The notes: generated by a model not told the origin, from the sequence alone. Shown: positions 6,196 through 13,804, numbered from the stretch's first letter. The stretch: 15,023 nucleotides of DNA from an uncultured bacterium (GCA_903881205.1 CAIRSC010000024.1:1-15023); one strand, 5' to 3'. Numbers and translations are program-made.

Positions 6196-7486
6196 ATTGA
6201 CCGACGACTTTGGGTACGCCGAAGAGTCCAAAGCGGTAATCAGGGACAGTGCTTCTCGTCTGCGTGAATATCTCGTAGCGTTTCAAACAGATGGCATTGT
6301 TTCCGCAGATAAGTTCTGGATCATTTTTCGCGTGAGACTTTACTTCAAGCCATTTGAATGCACCCTGATAACAAATATTTCTCCGCTCCTCCTCTTTTAT
6401 CGCTTCGCAATAACCGTACATTTCACTTTGGGCCGCGTATAGGAAGCGCGGCACCACACCGAGCGTGCAGGCTGTCCGATCAGAACTCTCCGTGAGTTGG
6501 TCACAGAGTGATTCAAGCGCAGCCGCGTCCGCATTCAGATACCCGAACAGATCACTCGAAATACCGATGCCGGTGAAGCAGTCGGCTCTATCATGAGCAG
6601 TGAGAGATTCGCATGCCTGAATCGCTTTCTCTAATCTTGCGGCTGGAGTATCGATACCATCTGCAATGAAAAGAGGTTTCTGGTACGCGCTCAAAAATAA
6701 ATAGCAGGCGTTGCGATATTGTTGGGGGAGTGCACTGCACGGGTAGGTGTAATCACCACTTCGTGTTTCCGGCTGTTTTTCTTCTTCGGTCGCGAAAAGC
6801 ACGTTGAGGAACGCTCCCGACCGCTCCATAAAGACTCCTTGATAGCATGCCTCACGGCGCAGTGTGCTTGATGCGACCGTGTCGCACACGCCAAGCGCCG
6901 GCATATCTTCACCGGCGGCGATGTACGCCACATGACCGATGGCGTGACATGTCGAATCGCTGTTCTTGCAGTACGAAGTACCGATCTTCTTCAGTTCTGC
7001 GGTACCCATGTGCGCAACATCATCTTCAGAATATATCTCGCCCATCTGCGCAAGGACACCCGCTCCTATGACGCCATGTGTACATGCAGAACGGCACGCG
7101 CTCGTGCACTGTGAGAGTGCCTGTTCAATGGAGCCGTACTTCTTGTAGCTATTCTCCCCGACGATGTGTCCGATCGGGTGGCAGCTGTTGACCACCGTGG
7201 ATGCGGTCGTTGTTGCAGTGATATACGTCATGATGTCACCGACCGAGTATGAACGCAGCAGCTTTTCTATCGAATCATTCAGACACGCCGGTGTTGTGTT
7301 GGGAGCGCCCGGAGCCGGCGTTATGAAACAATCATCGATCGACCCGAGAGACATTTGAGCGTTCGCTATATATCGAACGCCGATGAAGTATCCGAATCCG
7401 CACACGATCACGAGCGCCGCTATCGCGAGGATCTGTTTTTTTCGAGAACCGAAGTGCATGGGCTTCATGGGAAGGGGTGCGGCCAT
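6194..7486 (-). CDS. Membrane-anchored paired-Cys repeat protein, coupled to YcaO
   Basis: This 430-aa protein has one membrane segment (about 18-38, ILAIAALVIVCGFGYFIGV) after a basic N-terminus, placing the rest outside the membrane. The outer part has over 20 Cys in a regular pattern: a Cys, 10-12 residues usually ending in Arg, then Cys-x-x-Gly (201/214, 292/303, 328/340, 360/372). The last motif of each unit reads CYQG, CFTG, CTLG and CYQG. Two CHxIGH motifs (102-106, 180-184) and CTHG (135-138) could bind a metal or heme. No named family is recognised; similar Cys-repeat surface proteins may be common in Patescibacteria. The ATG at 7486 overlaps the 3' end of the YcaO gene by 22 bases, so translation is probably coupled. 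A Met at residue 8 is an alternative start. Confidence 0.7.
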   Translation of the reverse strand: MAAPLPMKPMHFGSRKKQILAIAALVIVCGFGYFIGVRYIANAQMSLGSIDDCFITPAPGAPNTTPACLNDSIEKLLRSYSVGDIMTYITATTTASTVVNSCHPIGHIVGENSYKKYGSIEQALSQCTSACRSACTHGVIGAGVLAQMGEIYSEDDVAHMGTAELKKIGTSYCKNSDSTCHAIGHVAYIAAGEDMPALGVCDTVASSTLRREACYQGVFMERSGAFLNVLFATEEEKQPETRSGDYTYPCSALPQQYRNACYLFLSAYQKPLFIADGIDTPAARLEKAIQACESLTAHDRADCFTGIGISSDLFGYLNADAAALESLCDQLTESSDRTACTLGVVPRFLYAAQSEMYGYCEAIKEEERRNICYQGAFKWLEVKSHAKNDPELICGNNAICLKRYEIFTQTRSTVPDYRFGLFGVPKVVGQ

Positions 7487-9006
7487 GGATTCAGTGTATC
7501 AGCCGCCGCGTATCCCAGTTTCGCGGGCACTTCTTTCAGCCGCTTCGAATCCAGTGTAGCCGCGTATTCGGATAGATACAGTGGAAGCAATTGCGGGACG
7601 ATCGTGCGGACCACATGGTATCCGAGCGTGCGGAGCACCTCATGGTGGTGTTCGTATACGAACACTTCGTAGCCAGCACCATGCTGCTCGAATTGCGCCA
7701 GGACATACGCCAATTGTTCTTTCACTGTCAGGTTCTGAGGAGTCGCTTTGATCAGTTCTCGCGGATCTTGCATGCGGCCGGATGTAAAAAATGCGAATTC
7801 ACGTGACATTTTTAAACCTCTCCACATACTGAGTCGTTCCTTCCGGCCGATCTGTTTATCGGAAAATGGTTTGTAATCTTCGGACAGGGCATAGGGAGGG
7901 AGCGTTCCCGAATGCGCACTTACGACCAATGCCTCCACTGCGCTATGAATGATATTTTCTTTGAGATCAAAGCCTGTAGATGAGCCGACAGCTATCTGAT
8001 GATCCTCGGTATCAGTGGGGTCGGTCACGATACAGGTGACAGAAGGAATATTGATGTCGCTCGTGGTATTTACAAATTTCATATCGAGCCGATACCGCGC
8101 TGCATATGCGATCACTTCATCGATCTCGGTGTCTTTCAGGCTTTGTACATCAAGAATGGGGGGAGCGATATGATTGAGCCAAAATATAAGAAAGCCATCG
8201 CGTTGTATATGTTCGAGGAGTCCTGCTAGAACTGCTTCGTCCTTACTGAAGTGTCCCGCGCAGCCCGATGTGGTCGGACGCAACAACGCTTTTTCCGGTT
8301 TTGAAGCTATGTGGCCATGATCATAATTCCAAAAGACCAACTGAGCGGGCAGAAGTACGCGTTTTCCCGACGGATACGCTTCGCCGGTCACCCATTTGAG
8401 TGGTGTGTCCTCGTCCACATCGAATTCCGGAAACGCAGACTTTTGCCACGGAAGATACGTGTTGAGCGTGCTGATATCGAGTGCGGTGCGTCGCTTCGCA
8501 AGAAGTGAACTGGCCGATGCCTGTATGAGCGAAGCATCGGAATAGATCGAAGAAAAATATCGCTCAAGTGTTTCGCCGATCGCTTTCGACATGGCTTCTT
8601 CGGGAGAAAAACTTCCGCCGAAGCCCATGGTGCTCACGCTGCGTCCGTCGGTCTGCCTGCTCGGGTCAAAAGAAAGTCCAAAGTTAGTGATCTTAGGGCG
8701 GTCATTAGCGATCGGTGCTGTTTGAAAGCGGGGCTGGGCAATGATCTTCTTCTCGAACAAGAAATTCAGAAGCGCCTGCCAGTTGAGAGGGAACCCGCTT
8801 CCTGCAAAGAGCTGCTCGTCGGAGACGGGATCGATCGAGCGAAGGTGCTCAAAAATATATGTACGCAATGCATCTTCTATATCGGCGGTCGACTTAAAAC
8901 GGCCGCAAGGGGCAGAAAGCTCTTTCGCTATCTCTTCGCGGGTACGGATCAGTGCTCGCGCGAACGATTCGTACTGTGCTGCACTGACGTTTCGTTCGCT
9001 TTGCAT
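7465..9006 (-). CDS. YcaO-domain protein, azoline cyclodehydratase-like
   Basis: YcaO enzymes use ATP to activate a peptide backbone amide; in TOMM pathways they turn Cys/Ser/Thr into thiazolines or oxazolines. In this 513-aa protein the YcaO domain spans about 105-513. ATP/Mg motifs are visible: SKAIGETLER (140-149, the ExxER motif), TSGCAGH (246-252), LLEHIQRDGF (263-272) and VGSSTGFDLKENIIHSAVEA (340-359). The C-terminus is NPWPHPFP, the PxPxP ending typical of azoline-forming YcaOs and not of RimO-linked E. coli YcaO. Residues 1-105 are a helical extension of unknown role, possibly substrate binding. No E1-like/Ocin-ThiF partner or TfuA gene is nearby. A TATAAT 9 bases before the ATG suggests a leaderless mRNA. 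Divergent from sagB-like; co-transcribed with the Cys-repeat gene downstream. Confidence 0.9.
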   Translation of the reverse strand: MQSERNVSAAQYESFARALIRTREEIAKELSAPCGRFKSTADIEDALRTYIFEHLRSIDPVSDEQLFAGSGFPLNWQALLNFLFEKKIIAQPRFQTAPIANDRPKITNFGLSFDPSRQTDGRSVSTMGFGGSFSPEEAMSKAIGETLERYFSSIYSDASLIQASASSLLAKRRTALDISTLNTYLPWQKSAFPEFDVDEDTPLKWVTGEAYPSGKRVLLPAQLVFWNYDHGHIASKPEKALLRPTTSGCAGHFSKDEAVLAGLLEHIQRDGFLIFWLNHIAPPILDVQSLKDTEIDEVIAYAARYRLDMKFVNTTSDINIPSVTCIVTDPTDTEDHQIAVGSSTGFDLKENIIHSAVEALVVSAHSGTLPPYALSEDYKPFSDKQIGRKERLSMWRGLKMSREFAFFTSGRMQDPRELIKATPQNLTVKEQLAYVLAQFEQHGAGYEVFVYEHHHEVLRTLGYHVVRTIVPQLLPLYLSEYAATLDSKRLKEVPAKLGYAAADTLNPWPHPFP

Positions 9007-9023
9007 CGTGAGGTCATTATAAC
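8995..9023 (+). promoter_or_regulatory. Candidate promoter of the SagB-type gene
   Basis: TTCGCT (8995-9000, a weak -35) and TATAAC (9018-9023) are 17 bases apart, giving a leader of about 32 bases that ends in the Shine-Dalgarno GAGG (9054-9057) before the ATG at 9062. The -35 lies inside the YcaO coding start, and the -10 shares bases with the opposing YcaO -10. Confidence 0.35.
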
Positions 9024-9046
9024 CATCCGGTACCTTTTAGTAACAA
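9016..9046 (-). promoter_or_regulatory. Candidate YcaO promoter, near-leaderless
   Basis: On the minus strand TATAAT (9021-9016) lies 9 bases before the YcaO ATG. Upstream is TTGTTA (9046-9041) at 19 bases or GTTACT at 17. The start of transcription would be within about 3 bases of the ATG and no Shine-Dalgarno is present. It overlaps the candidate plus-strand -10 of the SagB-type gene. Confidence 0.5.
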
Positions 9047-9061
9047 AGTCACCGAGGTAGT

Positions 9062-9805
9062 ATGCGCTGTATGTATATCGACTTTTCCTCCCTTTTCCAT
9101 CAGTCGTCCAAGGATCGTTCAGGGCAGGGGCGGGTCAGGATACCGCTTGATACGGCAAAATATCCACCAGAATGGAAATCGCTCTCCTATAAAACCTACC
9201 CTCGACTGGAAAAGAAGCCACTCGACCCGCTTCAGAGAAGTGAGGGCGTGTTCAAAACGATATCGACACGAAGATCTTCTCACAATTTCTCACGCAGGCA
9301 GCTTACCCTGGCCGAGATATCTGCCGTCCTTAAATACAGCGGTGGGATCGTACACGCGACGAAGGGGGAAGCCCACCGCGCACAACCGTCAGGGGGTGCT
9401 CTCTATCCGATCGAAATGTACCCGATCGTCTTTTCTGGCTCTTCGGAGATACCTGCTGCGGTATATCACTACAATGTAAAAGATCACGCCCTCGATGTGC
9501 TCTGGGAGCGTGCATTCACCAAAGAATATCTATCAACGCTGTTCACGTATCCTTGGGCGCAAGATGCATCGCTCGCGATCGTGCTTACCGGCGTGTTTGA
9601 TCGCAATCAAATAAAATATGGCGAACGCGGATATCGGCAGATACTTATAGAAGCAGGGGCGATCATGCAGAATGTATATCTGGTCGCTCAAGAGCTCGGG
9701 CTTCAATGCACCGCCATAGATGGGGTCAACGAGCCCAACATTGAAAAGCTCCTCGATATCGACGGTGTGTCCGAATCGGCACTGTGCTCGATCTTGATCG
9801 GATGA
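9062..9805 (+). CDS. SagB-type FMN-dependent dehydrogenase (azoline oxidase-like)
   Basis: SagB-type nitroreductase-fold enzymes use FMN to oxidise thiazolines/oxazolines, made by YcaO, to aromatic azoles. The 247-aa protein has the family motifs in order: an N-terminal FHQSSKDR (12-19, compare the yHexSK start of SagB proteins); the FMN-phosphate-binding TRRSSHNF (69-76); RAQPSGGALYPIEMYP (106-121); and KYGERGYRQILIEAGAIMQN (185-204) with VYLVAQELGL next. Length and order fit SagB/ThcOx-type dehydrogenases, not classic nitroreductases. It is cytoplasmic. It starts 55 bases from the divergent YcaO gene, which supports a joint role. The GAGG at 9054-9057 supports the ATG at 9062; Met4 is an alternative. 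Its stop codon touches the stop of the convergent fusion gene with no terminator between. Confidence 0.9.
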   Translation: MRCMYIDFSSLFHQSSKDRSGQGRVRIPLDTAKYPPEWKSLSYKTYPRLEKKPLDPLQRSEGVFKTISTRRSSHNFSRRQLTLAEISAVLKYSGGIVHATKGEAHRAQPSGGALYPIEMYPIVFSGSSEIPAAVYHYNVKDHALDVLWERAFTKEYLSTLFTYPWAQDASLAIVLTGVFDRNQIKYGERGYRQILIEAGAIMQNVYLVAQELGLQCTAIDGVNEPNIEKLLDIDGVSESALCSILIG

Positions 9806-11452
9806 TCAATCGTTCTTTCGGGTCAGACAATACAATTCATTGGCGTAGGTCGGAAGGAAGATGCGCTTCGTCGATCCATTGTATGCGATCTTATTGACGA
9901 TCCGCTCGGTCGTTTGAAAGAAAGATATCTCTTTGCCGGTCAGAGGGTCGAGCTCGTAGAGCCGCCCATCGTTGGAGCCGCAATATAATTTCCCATCGAT
10001 GATGGTGGGTGTCGCAAAAACGCGCGACTCCGTCTGATACTGCCAATTGACCTGCGCAGTATCGATATCGATACAGACGATCCTTTTATCGAGCAGTCCC
10101 ATGTAGAGACGCCCTCCGAAGAGGAAGGGGGAGGAGTAAATCGGCTGATAGGTCTCAAGGCTCCGAACATACGTGCCCGTTTGGGCATCGACCATATATA
10201 TAGTGTGGTCCCACGAACCAAAGATCAGCAGGCCCCGGTCTTCGTCAAACACTAAACCGCCTCGCACGTCGGTCGGTCGTTTGAACTGCCAAAGCAGGGT
10301 CCCGGTCTGCGCATTGAATGCGAATATGTCCCCATTCTGACTGCCGACCGCGACCATATTGAATTTCTTTGAATACGCGGGTGAAGAATGTACATATGAC
10401 TCGACTGTCGCATGCCATTTCCTTTCTCCGGTCCGGGCATCAAATGCGGCGATCCCGCCTTGTTTATTCCACAGACCGAACTCCAGACCCACGAACACCA
10501 CTCCCAGGTCCTCTGCTACACATGGTGACGAGCCGATCCAGTCGGCGTCAAAGTTGATCCATTTTTTCTTACCCGTTTTCGTATCAAGGGCATAGAAATT
10601 GCCGTCGTATGCTCCGAAGAAGAGTGCGTCATCAAAAAGCGCCGGGGAAGAAAATATCCGCTTCTTCCCTGAGCCAAAGAGTGTTTTGTGACTCCATGCG
10701 ACCGATCCGTCCGACTGATTCAGTGCCCACATCGTGCCGTTGTCGGAGCCAAAATACACACGTTCTGTATCCACCACAGGAGCAGACTTAGGAAGTACGA
10801 GTTCGAAGCGAGGATCTTCTGAAGAAAATTTCCATTGGACCTCGAAGGGGACAGTGGGCGCGGGGGTACGGCTCAATTCGGACGCAAGCAGTCCTCCCGT
10901 CTTTGGGAGATCCGCGAGCGTGAAGATCGACCAGATACGGATATTATTCTCAGTAAAGTATTCATAGTACGAAGCGTCCCGGAACGCGACGATCACACAT
11001 ACCTCAACCACTTTTTTCCCCGCGGCCTTGAGTACCTCTACCTGGCGGATAATGCTCTTGCCGCTATTGAGGCCATCGTCGAGCAGTATGACCGGATCGT
11101 CTGTAAGAGCACCCTCTATCTGTCGCTGTATACCATCCACTTTTCTCGACTTACGGGAATAGAACGCATTGAGCGAGCGCCCATGTTCCTGTGCTTTCAT
11201 GACGACTCCGCCGACGAGGGCGATCGCCGTGGTCTCGAGGCCTCCCACCTGGAACGGTCCGGTATCTTTCAGATGTTCCCAGAAGAGTTCGGAGATCGCG
11301 TTGAGAACGTTGGGCTTCAATATCACGCCTTTAATATTCAAAAACCATCTAAATTCTCCGCCGTCCTGTGCAACGAGCTCGCGCTCGTTCTTTGTGATAA
11401 GAGCGTGCTCGGTTATTTCCGAATGCACCATCGCTTTGTGATCTGACGTCAT
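9806..11452 (-). CDS. Orotate-phosphoribosyltransferase-like domain fused to a PQQ-type beta-propeller
   Basis: In this 548-aa protein, residues about 20-195 look like a type I phosphoribosyltransferase of the orotate (PyrE) kind: GGLETTAIALVGGVVMKA (70-87), FYSRKSRKVDG (97-107, compare the RKexKxHG loop) and the PRPP loop VILLDDGLNSGKSI (121-134). Residues about 205-545 are seven clear and one partial PQQ/BamB-like propeller repeats, such as SSPALFDDALFFGAYDGNFY (268-287), each with a following W or equivalent (W254, W298, W346, W388, W470). BamB-like propellers are normally exported, but there is no signal peptide or membrane helix here, so it should be cytoplasmic. Real PyrE activity is doubtful; the module may sense or modify a nucleotide while the propeller binds a partner. 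It ends against the SagB-type gene and is divergent from the envelope operon. Confidence 0.85.
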   Translation of the reverse strand: MTSDHKAMVHSEITEHALITKNERELVAQDGGEFRWFLNIKGVILKPNVLNAISELFWEHLKDTGPFQVGGLETTAIALVGGVVMKAQEHGRSLNAFYSRKSRKVDGIQRQIEGALTDDPVILLDDGLNSGKSIIRQVEVLKAAGKKVVEVCVIVAFRDASYYEYFTENNIRIWSIFTLADLPKTGGLLASELSRTPAPTVPFEVQWKFSSEDPRFELVLPKSAPVVDTERVYFGSDNGTMWALNQSDGSVAWSHKTLFGSGKKRIFSSPALFDDALFFGAYDGNFYALDTKTGKKKWINFDADWIGSSPCVAEDLGVVFVGLEFGLWNKQGGIAAFDARTGERKWHATVESYVHSSPAYSKKFNMVAVGSQNGDIFAFNAQTGTLLWQFKRPTDVRGGLVFDEDRGLLIFGSWDHTIYMVDAQTGTYVRSLETYQPIYSSPFLFGGRLYMGLLDKRIVCIDIDTAQVNWQYQTESRVFATPTIIDGKLYCGSNDGRLYELDPLTGKEISFFQTTERIVNKIAYNGSTKRIFLPTYANELYCLTRKND

Positions 11453-11534
11453 ATCACGAATACGTTTCAGGCTGATTGTACCATTGTGCCTTTATTTTTT
11501 TGACGAAACAGATGCCTTTATCCACCATCAGTGA

Positions 11535-11562
11535 TAGACGTACGCACGCGATGACATATACT
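11535..11562 (+). promoter_or_regulatory. Candidate leaderless promoter of the five-gene operon
   Basis: TAGACG (11535-11540) and TATACT (11557-11562) are 16 bases apart. Transcription would begin at about 11569, exactly the ATG chosen for the Gly-rich protein. No Shine-Dalgarno precedes that ATG. Confidence 0.4.
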
Positions 11563-11568
11563 GAGCGC

Positions 11569-11844
11569 ATGAATGTGTTGCTCGCGCTGAAAAAGATATC
11601 AAAGATCGGTATGTACCTCGCGATATCGGTCGTTGCGTTCTTCATCGCTCTGTTTTTCGGGAGCCGTACACAAGGTCATCATGTCGCCGGCGGGCAAGAT
11701 CTGGTTCCGCTCGCTCACGCCGATGCAGGGGGCAGCGCCGGATGCGGAGGAGATGGTGGATCAGGTGGTTCAGGTGACGGAGGAGATGGTGGTGGCGGAG
11801 GAGGTGATGGTGGCGGAGGTTCTTCAACGGGCGGAGGGGGATGA
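11569..11844 (+). CDS. Single-pass membrane protein with Gly-rich tail; possible modified-peptide substrate
   Basis: The 91-aa product has a basic N-terminus (LKKISK), one hydrophobic segment (about 15-31, MYLAISVVAFFIALFFG), a linker and a tail. By the positive-inside rule the C-terminus is outside. HADA (50-53) looks like a signal-peptidase site. Residues 54-91 are 26 Gly out of 38, with four Asp, Ser 56, 65, 68, 85 and 86, Thr 87 and one Cys (59). This composition recalls the Gly/Ser/Cys core of microcin B17, whose residues are cyclised by a YcaO enzyme; but Ser/Cys are sparse and TOMM precursors do not usually carry a membrane helix. It may simply be a flexible surface protein. Longer starts exist (11551, 11512, 11476), none with a good Shine-Dalgarno. 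Its stop overlaps the next ATG by 4 bases (ATGA). Confidence 0.6.
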   Translation: MNVLLALKKISKIGMYLAISVVAFFIALFFGSRTQGHHVAGGQDLVPLAHADAGGSAGCGGDGGSGGSGDGGDGGGGGGDGGGGSSTGGGG

Positions 11845-12962
11845 ACATTAAAATCAACATGAACTCAAACAAATATTTTTCCGTAGCGATCGAAGTGCTC
11901 GCTGTACTCGTCATATTGGCGTGCTTCGGCGGATACTTTATATATCAGAAGATACGGACCATGGGCGCCGCGACGGGGAATCAAGCAGCTACCGTAGTGA
12001 CCGAGCAGAAAGTGGCGGTCGCATACAATGATATTGAGCACAAACTTCAGTATGCGCAGGAAGATCCTAGTCTGGTGAGTGCCCTCACGGCGTTCAGAGA
12101 GATCGCAGCAGATACCAATAACTCTCCCATTGTTCGCGCTCGTGCGCTCAACGGGATCAACTATGCATACACCCAGTCCAATTTCGATGCCGAAGATGTG
12201 CAGAAAGTTGTTTTCAGTACGCCTCCTTTCTCCGCATACTACACAGCGCCCTCACAAGTGACTGTTGATCCGCTGCATCCAGAAAGTGGCAGCGAGGTAG
12301 CTGCCGTTGAGAGCGCGCTCGTAAAGCTCAACGAGCTCTCCAACTCATTGATCCCCAATCACTATGCGATCAGTCGTATGGAGGTCGCGAATATTTTTGC
12401 CTATCAGCGAGATGTGGCCGGAGAGACATCCACTAGTACCAAACAGCAGATCGGGCAGACATACGCCCTGAAACAAAAGCAGCTGATCGCCGCATATGAT
12501 GCCTTGGGCGGATTAGGTGCCGAGAAGTCCGAATATTCTCTTTCGATGTACATTCAGATCATGTTCGCTCATGCCGGCTCCGTATCATTCGTCGGAACCA
12601 CGCTTGAGGATAAGGACTATCTGGCGCGCGGGGAAAAAGAGTTCAATGACGTGATCGCGCTCGGAGATGCGTATCCGCGTACAAGCGCGAACGCTGTCGC
12701 TATACGCAATCAGACGCTGCTTGCACGTATCTTCTACATTTCGTTCTACTGGAAAGAATACAAAGTGTCGAACCCACAAAAAATGAAGGATGTGATCCGA
12801 CCGCTCACCGACCTGAGCGTAGTGCAAGGTACGACCGTATATAAGGAGTATCTGCCGAGCCACAAAGACGTAAAAGTTCCGCCATTCACTGTGCTGCGCG
12901 CAATGGCAAAACAAATGCCGGAGCTCAAGACCTTCCTGACGGGATTAGGGTGGGTATTCTAA
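11841..12962 (+). CDS. Membrane-anchored helical-repeat (TPR-like) protein
   Basis: This 373-aa protein has one N-terminal membrane segment (about 13-36, FSVAIEVLAVLVILACFGGY), placing the rest outside the membrane. The body is mainly helical, with alternating Ala/Leu/Tyr-rich amphipathic segments such as ALTAFREIAADTNNSPIVRA (81-100). Similar segments recur near 160-240 and 250-310, suggesting TPR or SusD-like helical repeats, but no exact TPR consensus is seen. The family is not recognised. It overlaps the Gly-rich protein's stop by 4 bases and is followed after 18 bases by a clear TPR protein, so the three are probably made together and may form a complex at the cell envelope. A second Met at residue 7 is an alternative start. 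Confidence 0.65.
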   Translation: MNIKINMNSNKYFSVAIEVLAVLVILACFGGYFIYQKIRTMGAATGNQAATVVTEQKVAVAYNDIEHKLQYAQEDPSLVSALTAFREIAADTNNSPIVRARALNGINYAYTQSNFDAEDVQKVVFSTPPFSAYYTAPSQVTVDPLHPESGSEVAAVESALVKLNELSNSLIPNHYAISRMEVANIFAYQRDVAGETSTSTKQQIGQTYALKQKQLIAAYDALGGLGAEKSEYSLSMYIQIMFAHAGSVSFVGTTLEDKDYLARGEKEFNDVIALGDAYPRTSANAVAIRNQTLLARIFYISFYWKEYKVSNPQKMKDVIRPLTDLSVVQGTTVYKEYLPSHKDVKVPPFTVLRAMAKQMPELKTFLTGLGWVF

Positions 12963-12980
12963 TTCGTCTCCAGAATACAT

Positions 12981-13799
12981 ATGCGACGTACGCGCTCAGG
13001 CGCATTCAAAAAGCATCGCACAAAACTTCTTCTGCTTTGCTGCGCACTTTTGATAGTGATCGCAACAGGCGCTGTGTTTTCGACGGACCTGCGATGGTGG
13101 CAGGAGCGGGCACTGCTCGCTCTGCACCCGTCCGGGGAAAAGGCGTTCGCCTATGCCGAGCGCCATTTCAACGCACAGAGAACGGCAGACTACAGCATTG
13201 AGCGAGCGCAGTTCTTCTTCGCGAAAGCCGCTCTCTTTGACCCGACGATCCCATACCTGTATCACGAATTGGCTCGGATCGCCTTTCTCAGAGGTGATTT
13301 CAAGAATGCGCTTGCGCTGATCAATTTACAGATCTCGCTCCACGGAAATGAGACACCCAATTCGTACTATATTCGCGGGCTGATCGAGGGGTACATGGGG
13401 TCGTATGAAGCATCGGCTCAAGATTACGAGTATTTCCTGCGCACCAATCCTATGAATTGGGCAGCGATGAATGATTATGCGTGGGCACTTTTGAAAGTAG
13501 GGCGCTACCAAGATGCCGCGATCGTCACCAATGAAGGACTGGAACTCTATCCGGAGAATGCGTGGCTCCTCAATTCCAACGCGATAGCGCTTTATGAAAT
13601 GAATGCATATTCGGCCGCATACTCATCCATACAAAAAGCATCTGCAGCACTTGATTCGATCACCGAAGCGCAGTGGTTACATGCGTACCCTGGCAACGAT
13701 CCAAAAATGGCGGGCGAAGGCGTTGTCGCTCTGAAGACATCGATCTCCGACAATATGCACATGATAGTGCTCGCACTCGGGACGAGTACTGTACAATAG
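12981..13799 (+). CDS. Membrane-anchored TPR protein
   Basis: This 272-aa protein starts with a strongly basic segment (MRRTRSGAFKKHRTK), then one membrane helix (16-34, LLLLCCALLIVIATGAVFS) and an external TPR domain. Repeats are recognisable at about 93-124 (YLYHELARIAFLRGDFKNAL), 127-158 (NSYYIRGLIEGYMGSYEASA), 161-192 (AAMNDYAWALLKVGRYQDAA) and 195-226. All have the W/L-G-Y-A-F-A-P spacing of TPRs. TPRs bind partner proteins, so this is likely a scaffold for other products of the operon. It begins 18 bases after the previous stop without a Shine-Dalgarno and is followed after 5 bases by the next gene. The specific partner is unknown. Confidence 0.8.
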   Translation: MRRTRSGAFKKHRTKLLLLCCALLIVIATGAVFSTDLRWWQERALLALHPSGEKAFAYAERHFNAQRTADYSIERAQFFFAKAALFDPTIPYLYHELARIAFLRGDFKNALALINLQISLHGNETPNSYYIRGLIEGYMGSYEASAQDYEYFLRTNPMNWAAMNDYAWALLKVGRYQDAAIVTNEGLELYPENAWLLNSNAIALYEMNAYSAAYSSIQKASAALDSITEAQWLHAYPGNDPKMAGEGVVALKTSISDNMHMIVLALGTSTVQ

Positions 13800-13804
13800 G
13801 GAAT

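Noticed and set aside
5948..6442. 164-codon plus-strand ORF
   Set aside because: It is out of frame with the 78-aa gene, runs through its terminator and then antisense to the Cys-repeat gene.
10835..11446. 203-codon plus-strand ORF
   Set aside because: It is fully antisense to the PRTase domain of the fusion gene, whose motifs are clear. The antisense product shows no motif.
11740..11840. GGN-rich low-complexity DNA as a possible repeat element or CRISPR-like array
   Set aside because: There is no fixed repeat unit or spacer; it is coding low complexity for the Gly-rich tail.
11642..11914. Minus-strand His/Leu/Arg-rich ORF opposite the Gly-rich tail
   Set aside because: Its composition is simply the complement of GGN repeats. 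No start signal or motif is seen.
13673..13804. Extended N-terminus of the Ig-like surface protein
   Set aside because: It overlaps the TPR gene and would bury the signal segment; the ATG at 13805 is the better start.
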